A DNA stretch of 64,000 nucleotides from positions 186,001 through 250,000 of the forward strand of contig JAPJBO010000175.1 in the NCBI GenBank assembly GCA_030068145.1. The letters are read 5' to 3'. Every line of letters begins with the position of its first letter. Position 1 is the first letter of the stretch. Both the position numbers and the translations under genes were made by a program. The notes below the pieces were generated by a model. That model did not search any database and was not told the DNA's origin. It worked only from the letters and a program-made list of their open reading frames with translations. Source of the stretch: Diplonema papillatum. Lineage: Eukaryota; Euglenozoa; Diplonemea; Diplonemida; Diplonemidae. This document shows positions 20,598 to 30,699 of the stretch, in pieces.

Positions 20598-21074
20598 TGA
20601 AAACACGCGGCGCGCCGACCATTCGCTGGGCGCATGCCCCCAACCCCGAGACGACGAACGAAGCGCGCACCACACGGCGGTGAGAAACGGAAGACAGAGG
20701 GCCAGTCCCTCAAGGTTTCACACCCTGTGCACGGAAGTCTCACACTCACTTTTGCCTGTTTTGCTTTTCTTTGCTAGTGAACATCTTCATCGTCGAAAAA
20801 GACTTGAAGCTAGGCAGCGTTCTGTCTAAACGGTGTGATCAGCTTCAGAATTCTTCCGGGTTTGTGCCTGGTGTTTGCCAGGCTCTGTGAAAGGGTGCGA
20901 ATCACACGATTGAACTGAAGTTTCTTGTTATCATCGCAAACTTTCGGGTTTACAATGAATTGTAAACTCGAAAGAGAACGCTGGCAGCGTATTTGGGAGG
21001 ATTAGTCTAACGATCATGTTCACTCACTAACAGGCTCACTAGCAGGCCCCGGCACGTACAAGCAAACTCACAGG
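20598..21074. other. no recognisable feature
   Basis: Intergenic DNA between the VIT/VWA gene and the Cys-rich ORF. A short inverted pair around 20940-20975 (TTTACAATGAATTGTAAA) forms a small hairpin. Nothing else is supported. Confidence 0.35.
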
Positions 21075-21488
21075 ATGGTCCTTGTTACCATGACACCAAC
21101 CGAGCATGCCGGTCACGTCGCGAAGCGCGATGCGGCGCAGTCGGTGAAGGACAAGGAGCAGGCTGCCGTGTTCGCCGCTGGAATGCTGCTGGGCGTCGCC
21201 CTCAGCGCGGGTCTCGCGGCCCCGGCGGCGCGCGACCCGGCGTGCGGCCGCTGCTGCAACCGCGCCGACTGCTGCGGCGGCGTCTGCACCGGCTGCGAGT
21301 ACAGCTGCGGCGGCTGCTGCTGCCCGGATCTGCCGTCTTGCGCGTGCGATCTCCCCGCTTGCGCTTGCGATCTCCCCGGTTGCGCTTGCGACCCGCCGGC
21401 GTGCGCTTGCGGCTTCGGTGACTGCGCGGGCGGCGATTGCGGGTGCGGCGGGTGCGACTTGGGGGGGTGCGACCTCGCTCTGTGCTGA
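21075..21488 (+). CDS. small Cys-rich protein with a possible membrane segment
   Basis: A 137-residue frame. Residues 1-30 are hydrophilic. A hydrophobic run (FAAGMLLGVALSAGLAAPAA, about 36-55) may be an internal signal anchor. The remaining 80 residues hold roughly 29 Cys in CC, CxC and CxxC patterns, including a repeated CACDLP/CACDPP unit at about 95-115. The GC-rich codon use and + orientation match neighbouring host genes, and the frame stops just after the Cys-rich tail. It could be a metal-binding or disulphide-rich membrane protein, but the composition is low in complexity and no family is recognised. A chance frame is the alternative. Confidence 0.5.
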   Translation: MVLVTMTPTEHAGHVAKRDAAQSVKDKEQAAVFAAGMLLGVALSAGLAAPAARDPACGRCCNRADCCGGVCTGCEYSCGGCCCPDLPSCACDLPACACDLPGCACDPPACACGFGDCAGGDCGCGGCDLGGCDLALC

Positions 21489-22234
21489 CGGTTCCTGGAA
21501 GTCCTACGTGCGTGAAAGTCGAACTATTGAGTGCGTCGGCCCCTCCGAAGAAAGGTCCATCACACGAGTTCCAGACTACTTACCGTGCGCGTGCGGCGAT
21601 TCCGCCTTGACTTCGCTCGTGTTGACGGTGCCTGATCCGAGCCAAACTGAGGCAGCCCGCAAGCCGTCTCGCAACAGAAGCTTGCAGGACGATCCGAATA
21701 GGTCCAGTCGTCTCAACCACAAGCTTTAGTGAAGGAGTAATGGTTATGATTCGAACGCATCTCGGTCACAAAAAAGGCCCCCCAGAGGTAACCCTGACAT
21801 ACGCAGAATAGGTGTACCGGTACCAACCCTGAGTACCCTAAAAAGGACCCTAGAAGTACCGATTCAGGCGGTATGCAAAACAGAGAACTGGCATTCCGAT
21901 GCCTTGCTGAACTCCCGAAGTCCCGGCAGTGAGCGAACACCCCGACCCACGGCCCGAAGGATCAGCCAGTCAACGATGGCCCTGCTGTCATGCCCGCGGT
22001 CTTTATGGTATCGTCAGAAACACAAGTTCTTCCTCCCCCGCATGAAAGTTGTTACTATCTCGTGAAGCAGTGCACTTTCATAAATGTCGTCAACGTCCTC
22101 CGCTGATGCAGGACCCTCCCTTGTTTCCTCTCCTCCCAACCTCCCTGCCGCACTCCAAGCCGCTACGGTCAAATAGAACCGATCTTGAAAAGCACAATTA
22201 CCCAAATCCAGCTGGAAAGGTTGGACTTTCCGTG
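21489..22234. other. gene-free region
   Basis: The block at 21520-21562 (CCCCTCCGAAGAAAGGTCCA) matches the interior of the hairpin element at 4285-4474. Nothing else is recognised. Confidence 0.4.
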
Positions 22235-22763
22235 ACGTGTAGCGATTCCCTCGCCCACCGAAAGAAGAAGACCTGACGCTATCGGCAAAACGAGGGGCAT
22301 TGCTCTGCCTGAGCATTAGGAAAGGATGTTCCACAATAGATTTCAATTCTTGAGCGAGGAATCCTCCGGCTCCGGCCTGGAGACTCACCAACGATTGATC
22401 GCGCGGCGCCGCTGCGGTGGCGTGCTGCGGAGGACCCTTCCGTCCCACGCACCCCCCCCAGCGCGGCGGCGCCGGCGCAATCAACTGCCAACGCCGCAAC
22501 TAAGGGCCAGCACCCCCGCCCGGCGAACGCCGCCCAATGCAACGCAGCCCTCGGCTGCGTCCACCCGGCGCGCCAACCGACGCAAACGCGAAGAAACGAG
22601 CGAGGGGTCATACAACGATAGCTCCGGCCGGGAGGCCACAACGACACCCACTTGTAGGCCGCCCCCGCGGCGGCGCGACAAACGCGTTCCATCTGCTGTG
22701 ACGTAGACACGGAGTGTGCATAGTGCAGTCGAAGGCCTGACAATCACACAAATGCAACAAATT
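22235..22763. repeat. dispersed repeat, left part (split by a retroelement insertion)
   Basis: The start (CCCACCGAAAGAAGAAGACC ... CACAATAGATTT, 22250-22350) recurs at 25283-25380. The part at 22607-22763 (GGCCACAACGACACCCAC ... GCAACAAATT) recurs at 61615-61785 inside an intron. The segment ends in the 19-bp sequence that is duplicated at 24262-24280, and the family then appears to continue at 24281. Non-coding. Confidence 0.7.
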
Positions 22764-22936
22764 GGAAGGACACCCACGAGATGCTCCTGGCGCTGGCAGA
22801 ATGGTGCTCGACGAAGCGGTGGTCCGAAACCGGCAAGGAGGCCTCCATCTCATATTTCGAGCTCGCTGTCGATTTTGACCTGCGGCCTGACCCTCACGCC
22901 GGCCGGCACACAGCGGAGGCAGGAGAACATCGCGCA

Positions 22937-23400
22937 GCGGCAGCCGAAGGAGCGGTGGACCGTGGCGGACACGCTGCCGGGAGAGGAGACGGCGGCGTTC
23001 TTCGACGGCGGCAGTCGAGGGAACGGGACCAACGGCGCGGTCGCGGGAGCCGGGGCGGTCTTCTACGACAAAGGCGTCAAGCAGTGGGAAGTTGAGAAGC
23101 CCATCGCCGGGAGAGCGACGAACAACGTGGCGGAATACGTCGGGTTCGTCAGCGTGTTGGCGAGGTTGCTGCGGGACCCCGTGCCCAACGACACCCCGCA
23201 CCATCGTCGTCGAGGGCGACAGCGAACTGGTCATTGGGCAGATAAAGGGCACGAAGAGGGCAACGAAACACTCCGGCGATGCTACGACCAGGCGCAGAAC
23301 CTGTTGGCGAAGCTGCACGACCGACGGACGACGATCGAGCCGGTGCACATTCCTCGCGAGCTCAACAAGGATGCGGACGAACTGTCTACACCGCACAGCG
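22937..23400 (+). pseudogene. archaeal-type RNase H domain of a retroelement, frameshifted
   Basis: The frame first gives the opening strand with the first catalytic Asp (AAFFDGGSRGNGTNG) and the second acidic residue in TNNVAEYVGF. Near 23190 the reading moves to another frame for the third acidic block (IVVEGDSELVIGQIKGT), then returns near 23270 for LLAKLHDRR...EPVHIPRELNKDADEL, the helix that ends this RNase H type. Two compensating shifts therefore interrupt an otherwise well-kept domain. RNase H of this type is used by LINEs and some LTR elements to remove RNA from the cDNA hybrid. As it stands it is inactive, unless the shifts are sequencing errors. Confidence 0.75.
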
Positions 23401-23416
23401 ACAGGCGGCACAGGCC

Positions 23417-24082
23417 TACAGCGACTCGGCGACCGCGAAAGGGTGGGCGATGAGGACCGCGCTGAGCAGGTTGGGCAAGATTGCGCGCGTGAAAGCCGTC
23501 CACCCGGCCCTCGAGATGCGCGTCAACCACCTCACCAGCCTCGGGGGACCCATCCTCCAGGGCCTCAACAAACGGCCGCAGATCAACAACCGGGAGGCCT
23601 TCGAAGCGGTGATGCGGGCGTTCGAAGTCGCCGCCGTACGGCACGTGCCCAAAAAGATGGCGAACAAAGGACGGGGCGACCAGGGCGGCCACTGGGAGAA
23701 GGCGGGTGTCCTGACCGGCAGCTTCCGACCCCAGGCCCACTACCCACGGGGGTGGCAACACAGCGGCGAGAAGTGGAAGGCACGGGCAAGACACGACCGG
23801 GCGACGCACCGCCGCGCACGCGGCGGCGGCAGCCGCCACCTTTGGGACGTCCTAGCGAACGCCGAGAAGAAGAAAGCCGACGCGCAACGGGCGGGGTGCA
23901 GACCGGGATTGTCAACCAATCGCCCGACAGCGGCTGCAGCGGCAGCAACAGCGGCAGCGACATCGACAGCGGCGACGTCGCGAGAGCGCACGGAAGGACC
24001 CGCGGCACAGCACCAGTCCATTCCCCAAGCGGGGGGGGGTGGCCGTGGAACCCTCCCCCGGGATGACGAAGGCCGGGGATAG
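23417..24082 (+). pseudogene. C-terminal part of the RNase H retroelement ORF, unknown domain
   Basis: Continues from the RNase H domain in another frame. A start is not defined; MRTALSRLGKIARVKAVHPA near 23452 is the first Met. It is basic (MRVNHLTSL, HVPKKMANKGRGD, HWEKAGVL), becomes alanine/threonine-rich towards the end and stops at 24082. No catalytic motif is seen. It lies inside the element defined by the 19-bp target duplication, so it belongs to the retroelement. Confidence 0.45.
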
Positions 24083-24261
24083 CCGGGGGCAGTGAAGTAA
24101 CGAAGCCCGCGAACGGTGGGTGGTGACCCCTCCGAACAGCCTCCCTGGCCCTGGCCCACGCCTGATGCCGCAACCCCTTACCCCGGGCGGCGGCGCTTTG
24201 GCATGAGCCAGGAACCTCAAGGGGAGCAGCGCGAGAGGCATCATCCACGCTTCAAAGGCCC

Positions 24262-24620
24262 ACACACAAATGCAACAAATTTAGAATTCTTGAGTGCGGG
24301 TGCAAGGCTACTAGCAACAGATAATCAGTTGTCTGCCTGTCTCAGCAGCCGCAGGGCTCGGCTGCTTTGAGAAAGGTGGCAGCTAATCCGCCGTCTGCTT
24401 CGCTCGCAACCCCCTGCTCTGGGATACTTATTGCTCGACTCTCTGGCCCACCAATCTCTCCCAAGGGCATGCTGTTTTATACAGTAGGTGGTCATGCACA
24501 CGAGCAAAAACTTACGTGCCTCTCTTTTCATTTCGGCAGCCAGGAAAATTTGACTCTGGTCTCGTCCCAATCCAACTCAAAACGAAGCATCGTTTTGTGC
24601 AAGCGCAAACACCCAAATCC
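24262..24620. repeat. dispersed repeat, right part
   Basis: Starts with the second copy of the 19-bp target sequence. It then matches 38572-38945 for more than 300 bp (AATTCTTGAGTGCGGGTGCA ... CAGCCAGGAA ... ACATCGTTTTGTG). It reads as the continuation of the repeat at 22235-22763. Non-coding. Confidence 0.75.
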
Positions 24621-25390
24621 CGCCGGAAAGGTTGGACCCTTCCTTGACATGTCGTTTGTCCTGTGTTTGAGGTGTGAGAGTGCCACCTTGGTCCCCCAGG
24701 AGTAGGAAGCCGACATGTATCCCGTAAACGGCACACACGCCGGACTTCAGGGTTCTCAAAGCGGGTCACAGGTCCACCTGCCCCACACGAGTCGCGTCCC
24801 CAAGTCTCGTGCAGGGCTACTGTAACTGTCTCCATGTTTGCACCTTCCTCAACTGCCGATTTGGTCGGAGGGGGGGGCTTTCAAGTAATTGGGAAAACAC
24901 GTCCCCCCCCCCCGGCGTGTGCGCGTGGTTTTCCTCCACCAGGGTCACTGCCGAAGCAGCCGCATCACGTCCTTCCCCCTAACTGGCTTGGGGAGGCGGC
25001 GCCACCCAACCTGTCATCTAGCTAAGTTCCTTATGGCTGCTGCCCCTCCGGCGGTGACACGACGGGAGCACCTGAGTTTCGCCGGGTCGCGATACTCTAT
25101 AATCCGCTACCCAGCATCTTCAGTCGCGCTACGGATTCCCCCCGTTGATCAAGCGGTGGGGTGGTGTCTCCCGTCGCGTCTCGCCTTGCTCGCTTATGGG
25201 GAGGTGACGCCACTCACCTGTCGTGACCCAGCAGGGGCGACGCCAAATCACGATGCTGCTCCAGGACCCTTCCTTGACTTGCGATTCCGTCGCCCACCGA
25301 AGAAGACCTGACGCTATTGTCAAAACGAGAGGCAGTGCTCTGCCTGAGCATTATGCAAGGATGCTCCACAATAGATTTTAGGGCAAATTA
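24621..25390. other. gene-free region with a repeat piece
   Basis: Segment 25265-25380 repeats 22235-22350. A C-run lies at 24903-24912. No gene-like frame is supported. Confidence 0.4.
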
Positions 25391-25770
25391 TCTTATAGCC
25401 ACCCGGTATTTTCAATATTCCCTTATAGCCACGGAAAAAGAATTTTATTCCCTTATAGCCACGAACTGACGACAACCGCTTTTTTTTTCCCTTATAGCCA
25501 CCACGAAATAATTTTATTCCCTTATAGCCACGAAAAAAGATTTTTATTCCCTTATAGCCACGAAAAAAGAATTTTATTCCCTTATAGCCACGAAAAAAGA
25601 ATTTTATTCCCTTATAGCCACGAAAAAAGATTTTTATTCCCTTATAGCCACGAAAAAAGAATTTTATTCCCTTATAGCCACGAAAAAAGATTTTTATTCC
25701 CTTATAGCCACGAAAAAAGAATTTTATTCCCTTACAGCCACGAAAAAAGATTTTGATTCCGGAGAGGAGC
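25391..25770. repeat. left array of 30-bp tandem repeats (Mutator-like element ii)
   Basis: Twelve units, the central ones nearly identical, with the core CCCTTATAGCCACGAAAAAA followed by GAWTTTTATT. The period is 30 bp, so one frame stays open through the array. The inverted form closes the element at 27295-27424, and a single unit is found at 38542-38565. The core CCCTTATAGCC resembles CCCTTGTATGG of the other Mutator-like element at 1987. Confidence 0.92.
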
Positions 25771-25895
25771 CACCTCTCCGGGATTCTCCTGTTGGTTTTT
25801 ATACATATGGGTGCACAACAAGTTCGCGACTCAAATTTCCGTGTTTGTAACAAAATCCAGCTCCAGGTTTAGACAAGAAGTGAGAATATAGTAAA

Positions 25896-26840
25896 ATGTC
25901 ATGTGCAGACTGCTTACGAGTCATAAAGGATTTACCCTTTGAATCCGACAACATCAGGGCAAAGATCCTGGGATTTGCCCTGATCCGCGACGTCCACTCA
26001 GCGGTAGAGGCACTTTCCGATTCACCAGCCGTACTTTTGTCCGCTCTTATACGTGCAGCGCAATCTTCGGAAGAAGTACCGCCACCAGACTCGCCCGCTA
26101 TGCCAGCCTCCGAGTCAGAAGCTGCTCCACTAGTTTCGTCAGATGTCGATGACGGTGGCGTTGACGCTGCCTCACTAGTTTCGTCAGATAGCGGTGATGA
26201 TGACGCACTCCTGTCAGTTGGGGCTGTCTTCGAAGACATGGAGGCGTTTTGCGACGCAGTGCTGAGAACAACGTTTTCAGCTTCTCGGACGTGCGTTCGA
26301 AAGCGCAGCGACGCACATAGGACACTTTTTAAGTGCTCCGCAAAGGCCGATAACGGGAGCGCATGTGGGTTTTCGTGCAACGCGCATGTGCGGGGAGCAG
26401 AGGTGCGAGTCTCTTCCTGCACTGCGCATACGTGCAACCTCTTGCAAAAGGCTGCCACTGGGAGGCTCAAAACTTCTTGGATAGCTCGTGAGGTGGAAGA
26501 CCTTGTTCGCGCGGAACCCAAAACAACACCGAAGCAGCTGCAAGCCCACATCAAAAAAGACCTAGGCGCGGAGGTTTCGTACAAGGTCGCGTGGCAGGCG
26601 AAGGAGAGGGCACTTCAGAACACAGTGGCATTTGCAGGGGAAGGCTTCACCAAGCTGCGTGGCTACTTTTCTTTTCTTCGCGAGCACGATGCCCAAAGCG
26701 TTTGTGTTGTGAGGAGCCATGTCGTGCAAGGGCACGAGCGCTTCAAGTTCGCGTCAATGGTCCTTGGCGGATGCCGGGCCGCACAGGCAGCTGCCTTGCC
26801 AATCATTGCGGTCGATGGGACGTTTTCAAACACGCAATGA
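25896..26840 (+). pseudogene. Mutator-like (MULE) transposase, N-terminal part
   Basis: A 314-codon frame from a good ATG (AAAATGTCA). It has an acidic/serine-rich N-terminus. Then comes a MULE-type zinc region at about 140-175 (FKCSAK...ACGFSCNAHV...CTAHTC), a WIAREVEDLVRAEP...LQAHIKKDLG helix block, YKVAWQAKERAL, and finally GGCRAAQAAALPIIAVDGTF, which holds the first catalytic Asp. The frame stops seven codons later, before the second and third acidic residues. The catalytic core is therefore missing and the copy is non-autonomous. It sits between inverted 30-bp arrays. MULE transposases are usually 600-800 residues, so more than half is lost. Confidence 0.8.
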
Positions 26841-27025
26841 GGTGAACTGGCCGCGAGTTCTCTCATCAACCTGATCAAGCTACGACTTCAATTTGCAGAC
26901 TGGACGTCTACTCGTTCTGCTTGCCGCGACTCTACGAACCAATAAACACGGCAAACACGCAATGAGGTGGACTGAGCGATATCTCTCAACAGCCCGATTA
27001 TGCTACAACTTCAACATACAGACTG
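26832..27025. repeat. imperfect tandem duplication of about 126 bp
   Basis: The segment beginning CACGCAATGAGGTGRACTG at about 26832 is repeated from about 26958 with several changes (CTCTCAACAGCCCGATTATGC against CTCATCAACCTGATCAAGC). It lies just after the truncation point of the MULE frame and may have formed together with it. Confidence 0.65.
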
Positions 27026-27294
27026 GAGGGAGGGAGAGGGAGGGGATGCAAAATACAGATCAGACTGAAATAGAAGGAACACACTTATCCGGTTCTTGAC
27101 CTACTATGCCGTGTTATAAAAACTGTCGAGGGGCCCCCCCACAGGTTCTCGCATGTCTCGCATGATTCGTTCGCCTCCGTAACACTATCCGGTAGTAGGC
27201 TTTGCAATTTTGCTCTTGCTAGATCATGGCTGAATGGTGGGTGGCGGAGTACCGCGTGGTTGACTGGTCTGGTTCGGTGGTCCAGGCTGGTCAG

Positions 27295-27424
27295 GGAATA
27301 AAATTCTTTTTCCGTGGCTATAAGGGAATTAAAAAGCATGTGGTGGCTGTAAGGGAATAAAAAACATTGACGTGGCTATAAGGGAATAAAATTCTTTTTT
27401 CGTGGCTATAAGGGAATAAAAAAA
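27295..27424. repeat. right, inverted array of 30-bp repeats (Mutator-like element ii)
   Basis: Four units of GTGGCTATAAGGGAATAAAA, the reverse complement of the array at 25391-25770. The LINE-like fragment that follows abuts the last unit without spacer, so it may have inserted at the edge of this array. Confidence 0.9.
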
Positions 27425-27426
27425 AA

Positions 27427-28227
27427 TCGTGCCATCCTGCGAATCCGCCGAAAGGAGCCCGGTGACCCCGTGGCAGGCGTGGTCGGCGAGAATGTGCAGT
27501 GCCTCCGATGGGGTAAGGGACACGCCGACAACACCGACATCAACGGCGCAGATGAGGCGGCGACGCGGGCCCTCCAGGAGAGACTTCCGGTTCTGGACGT
27601 TGAGCTCCTGTATCGGAAGAACGGGGTAGGAGCTGTTTGCTGTTACGCCGCAGAGGACTTCCCGCAGCTGGAGAGCCCCATTCGGTACGTGAAGCGCGTG
27701 TGGCAGTACAGCCGGACAAAGACGGCGACGAGGAGCATACGGGAACTTGCGTCGGCGGAGACAACGAAGGGGAGTACGCTCCGCTCCCTCGAAGCACTGC
27801 CCGGCGCCGTGGACCTCTTGCAAGCGATTATCCGGCGAGCGGTGATGCCGCGAGCCACCCGGATCGCCTGCAAGCGGTGCGCGGCGCTGGCCAACGCGCA
27901 ACACGTCCTGCTCGCAGATGATGCGACGCACAACGAAGTGTCCGACATCCGTCACGCATACCCCACCGACCCGCCACAACTGAAGGGACTGCTCGCGGAC
28001 TTTGCAAAGAAACGAAGAGACACGATCCGGCACGTGGCGAAACGCGTGAAGGTCCTGTGCGACGACCCGTTAGCGGCACGGTGGTCCTCGCTAGTTTTGA
28101 GATATCTCGAGTAAATCAGCACTGCGTCTTGTGTGGGGGGCAACGGAAGAGGAAGAAGTGGAAAGAGAAGGGATCGGAGCGGTAGGGAAAAGGGAGAGTG
28201 AATGACTAACGATATCAACGGAAGGAG

Positions 28228-28268
<41 letters not shown>
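27427..28268 (+). mobile_element. LINE-like 3' fragment with poly(A) tail
   Basis: The frame 27470-28114 opens with KGHADNTDINGADEAA, the typical last helix region of an RNase H domain. A 190-residue C-terminal segment of unknown fold follows (YVKRVWQYSR; two CxxC-like pairs are not evident). After the stop come about 110 bp of 3' UTR and a tail of about 40 A (28229-28268). This is the structure of a 5'-truncated non-LTR retrotransposon. No target duplication was found around it. The RNase H here differs in sequence from the one at 22937-23400, so two retroelement families are present. Confidence 0.65.
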
Positions 28269-28269
<1 letters not shown>

Positions 28270-28843
28270 AACCGGAAGAACATGACACCAAAATAAAAGA
28301 TGGCGGGGTGACGAGGTTCAATGCCGGTTGTTTTGGCGCCCACCGGAAACAATGAAGAATTCGAAGTACAGCCGAACGACGTTCTTTCGAAGATCGGAAC
28401 TTCTTCCCCATTTCGACATCAGGGGCACTCATCGCATTGTTGAGAGCTCCTTTGGCAAGGTAGCCCTGTGAACTGCAGGAAACTCTTCAAAGGGATCAAG
28501 AGTCACACAAAGGATATTCCTCATCATCCTCCGCTTCGAAGTCCAGACGATGGCTCATTGCTTGTTTTTGACATGCGAGCGCAGGGGTTCCGACGCAAGA
28601 TCCGGCTAGCCACCGGGCACCCCTGCGGCAGACAGCGCAAGGACTGGCCAAGTCCCGCGTGGAGGGTGGCCCCTCCATCGCGCCGCGTACACGGTGAGAA
28701 CCGTGGGTAGCACCCTCTGCATCTCTCGAATCTCTGAGTTTTGAGTTTTAGTGGGTAAGTCCCGACGGAAAAACGGACAGTCCCACACTCACAAGTTTGG
28801 TCCGGCTTGTGGTCGTGCGTCACGCATTTCTCCCCTCAGTTAC

Positions 28844-28880
<37 letters not shown>

Positions 28881-29261
28881 ACTGGTGTGGTCGGTGGGCC
28901 AGTTCCCCGTAGTTCCCCCGTAGTTCAACCAGGGGGGGGGGTGTCGTTTTTTTTTTTGCTTTTTCAGTTTTTGCTGAGTACTTCAGGGCTGTGATTCTTG
29001 ATCTTGGCGAGCACTTCCTAGCGACTTTGCACCTTTCTGTCACACAATGTGGACAATTCTGATGATATTTGGCCCACGAAGGTCGGAAAGCCAAGAGGAT
29101 GAAGAAGAAGACACTGCGTAAAAACAAAATAAAACGACCAAAAAACAAGACGGCACACGTCCTCCGGAAATTGGAAAGCGAAATTTGTGGGATCTCGACG
29201 GTCAAACGGTTCCAACATCTTGATGAAATAACCCAGTCTGCAAACCTGTGACGTTTCTGCG
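28269..29261. other. gene-free region with a second poly(A) tract
   Basis: A run of about 36 A at 28844-28879 may mark the tail of another retroposed piece upstream; no coding relic is recognised. The sequence after it (GGCCAGTTCCCCGTAGTTCC, about 28900) recurs at 38378, also close to an A-run. Nothing else is supported. Confidence 0.4.
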
Positions 29262-30490
29262 CTACATCTCCTCGCTGCTTTCACTATCCTCGCTATTAGC
29301 TGTCTCGAAGCGCACCTTTTTCAGGGGGGGCTCGTCTTCTTGGGGTTGCTTCTTTCGCTGCCGGGAGGGAGACCTCGGACGCGGCAAAGCCTCGGGTTCT
29401 TCGGTTTTTGCATCCTTCTGTTCCAGGTCATGGAGCAACTTGCCAGCAACAACATTAGCCCGGAATCGCATGCTTCGGGCAAGGGCGTGCTGTTTTAGCT
29501 CGTCAAGAAGCAACTTCTCATCAGCTTCCTGACATGCAGACACAAGCTTGTCTTTGCTCCAGTTTTGGCAGGACTTGATACCTCGCCGTTCAGCTTGCTG
29601 CACAAGCGCATCCTTTCGCCAATGACTGTCTGCATCGAATCGCCAAGGAATCCTTTTGATGAAGTCATTGCGTTCTGCCTGCCACTTTTTCCTGTCGTCA
29701 TGAGAAACTTGCTTCGCCTTGTAGTGGGTCAACTTCAGCAAACCGCATCGGTCTTTCCTCGCCTGGATAGTTTCTATCCTTTGCGCAGCATATTGCTGAA
29801 TTGTCTTTGGGTAGGGCTGGTGAATGCTCAGGTGAGCGTTGGTGCTCGATAGCTTTGCCCTGATGCATTCATCGCGGATGCGCGTGTTTGTCTGCTGTTG
29901 CAGGTGACGTTTCATGGATCCAACGGTGCCCTCTATGAGACTCGGTCCTAGCTTTACGGGTCTTGGGGTATCCGCTGTTGCCTTGCTGTACATGGTCAGC
30001 TCTGCAACAATGCCGCAGGCAAACCTGTGGGCAACAGAAGACAGGAAAGCTGAATCTGTTGCCTCGTCTATGGGTTTAATGGTTGGCATCTGCACGCCGG
30101 GACCTCCGTAATAGCTCGCAATAGAGCCAGCCGCGTCTAAGTGGGCTTTCATACGCCGAATGAACTGCTGAACGGAGTTCCGCTGGCACACAAACTTTAC
30201 TTCCGGGGCCTTCGTAGGAAATGTCACACCTCGTCTCGCTTTTTCCATCCACAGCGGATTCCCGAAAATGTCCTTTCCAGTTCGAATTTTTGTGAAATAG
30301 AGACCCAGGGTAGCCATCAAATCGCTGGCAAAGCCGGCAGTAAAGTCGTCGTCGAGTACTTCTTCCCCAGCGTACTGCCAGATTCGCCTCAACGCCGGAT
30401 ATGCAATGATCTCAAATGCTAAACCTATTCGACGGAAGCGCTCCTGGGTACCACGAGGAGTCAGGTACATGACGATATTCTTCTTTTTTT
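29262..30490 (-). pseudogene. C-terminal half of an unclassified mobile-element ORF2, split by a retrotransposon
   Basis: About 405 codons on the minus strand, open up to the boundary with the retrotransposon at 30490. It ends in a basic/acidic tail with a possible nuclear signal (RPRSPSRQRKKQ, then LKKVRFE) at 29262. Central segments are charged and helix-rich (KKWQAERNDFIKRIPWRF, NWSKDKLVSACQEADEKLL). The N-terminal half continues at 35383-36513, beyond the inserted retrotransposon. Removing the insert restores the reading frame across the junction. I recognise no transposase motif; a DNA transposon or large element gene is likely from the setting. Confidence 0.6.
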
Positions 30491-30694
30491 ACATAAGCGC
30501 CAGCTTGAAAGGAAATGCTCGACGATGCTGCCCGACAAAGAACAGAAGGGATTCCAAGTGCTGTAACTACCGAACCACGTGTTGAACGGACGTGAGGTCA
30601 TGCGGGTCTACCCCTACACGACAAATCACACAAACACAACAGGTCAAAGTCCTGAGTGAGAAAACAACACACGGTGGTGTAAGCGAAGAACAAA
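30491..30694 (+). repeat. A1 split direct repeat
   Basis: 204 bp from ACATAAGCGCCAGCTTGAAA to GTAAGCGAAGAACAAA. It reads as identical to A2 at 35091-35294. The gag-like ATG follows six bases after its end, so the repeat probably includes the promoter and 5' leader. Confidence 0.92.
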
Positions 30695-30699
30695 AAGGG

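Larger units (their letters stand above)
22764..24261 (+). mobile_element. 5'-truncated retroelement with RNase H, flanked by a 19-bp target duplication
   Basis: The insert is bounded by the exact direct repeat CACACAAATGCAACAAATT at 22745-22763 and 24262-24280. A related uninterrupted site at 61757-61775 shows the pre-insertion state. It carries an RNase H relic followed by a second decayed frame. No poly(A) tail is visible at the 3' end. The long target duplication and 5' truncation are typical of target-primed (non-LTR) retrotransposition. Confidence 0.8.

Noticed and set aside
25320..25853. Minus-strand frame of 177 codons made of GYKGIKFFF repeats, and a CRISPR-like look of the array
   Set aside because: The 30-bp units are contiguous with no unique spacers, and the frame is open only because the period is a multiple of three. 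It is the terminal array of a Mutator-like element.
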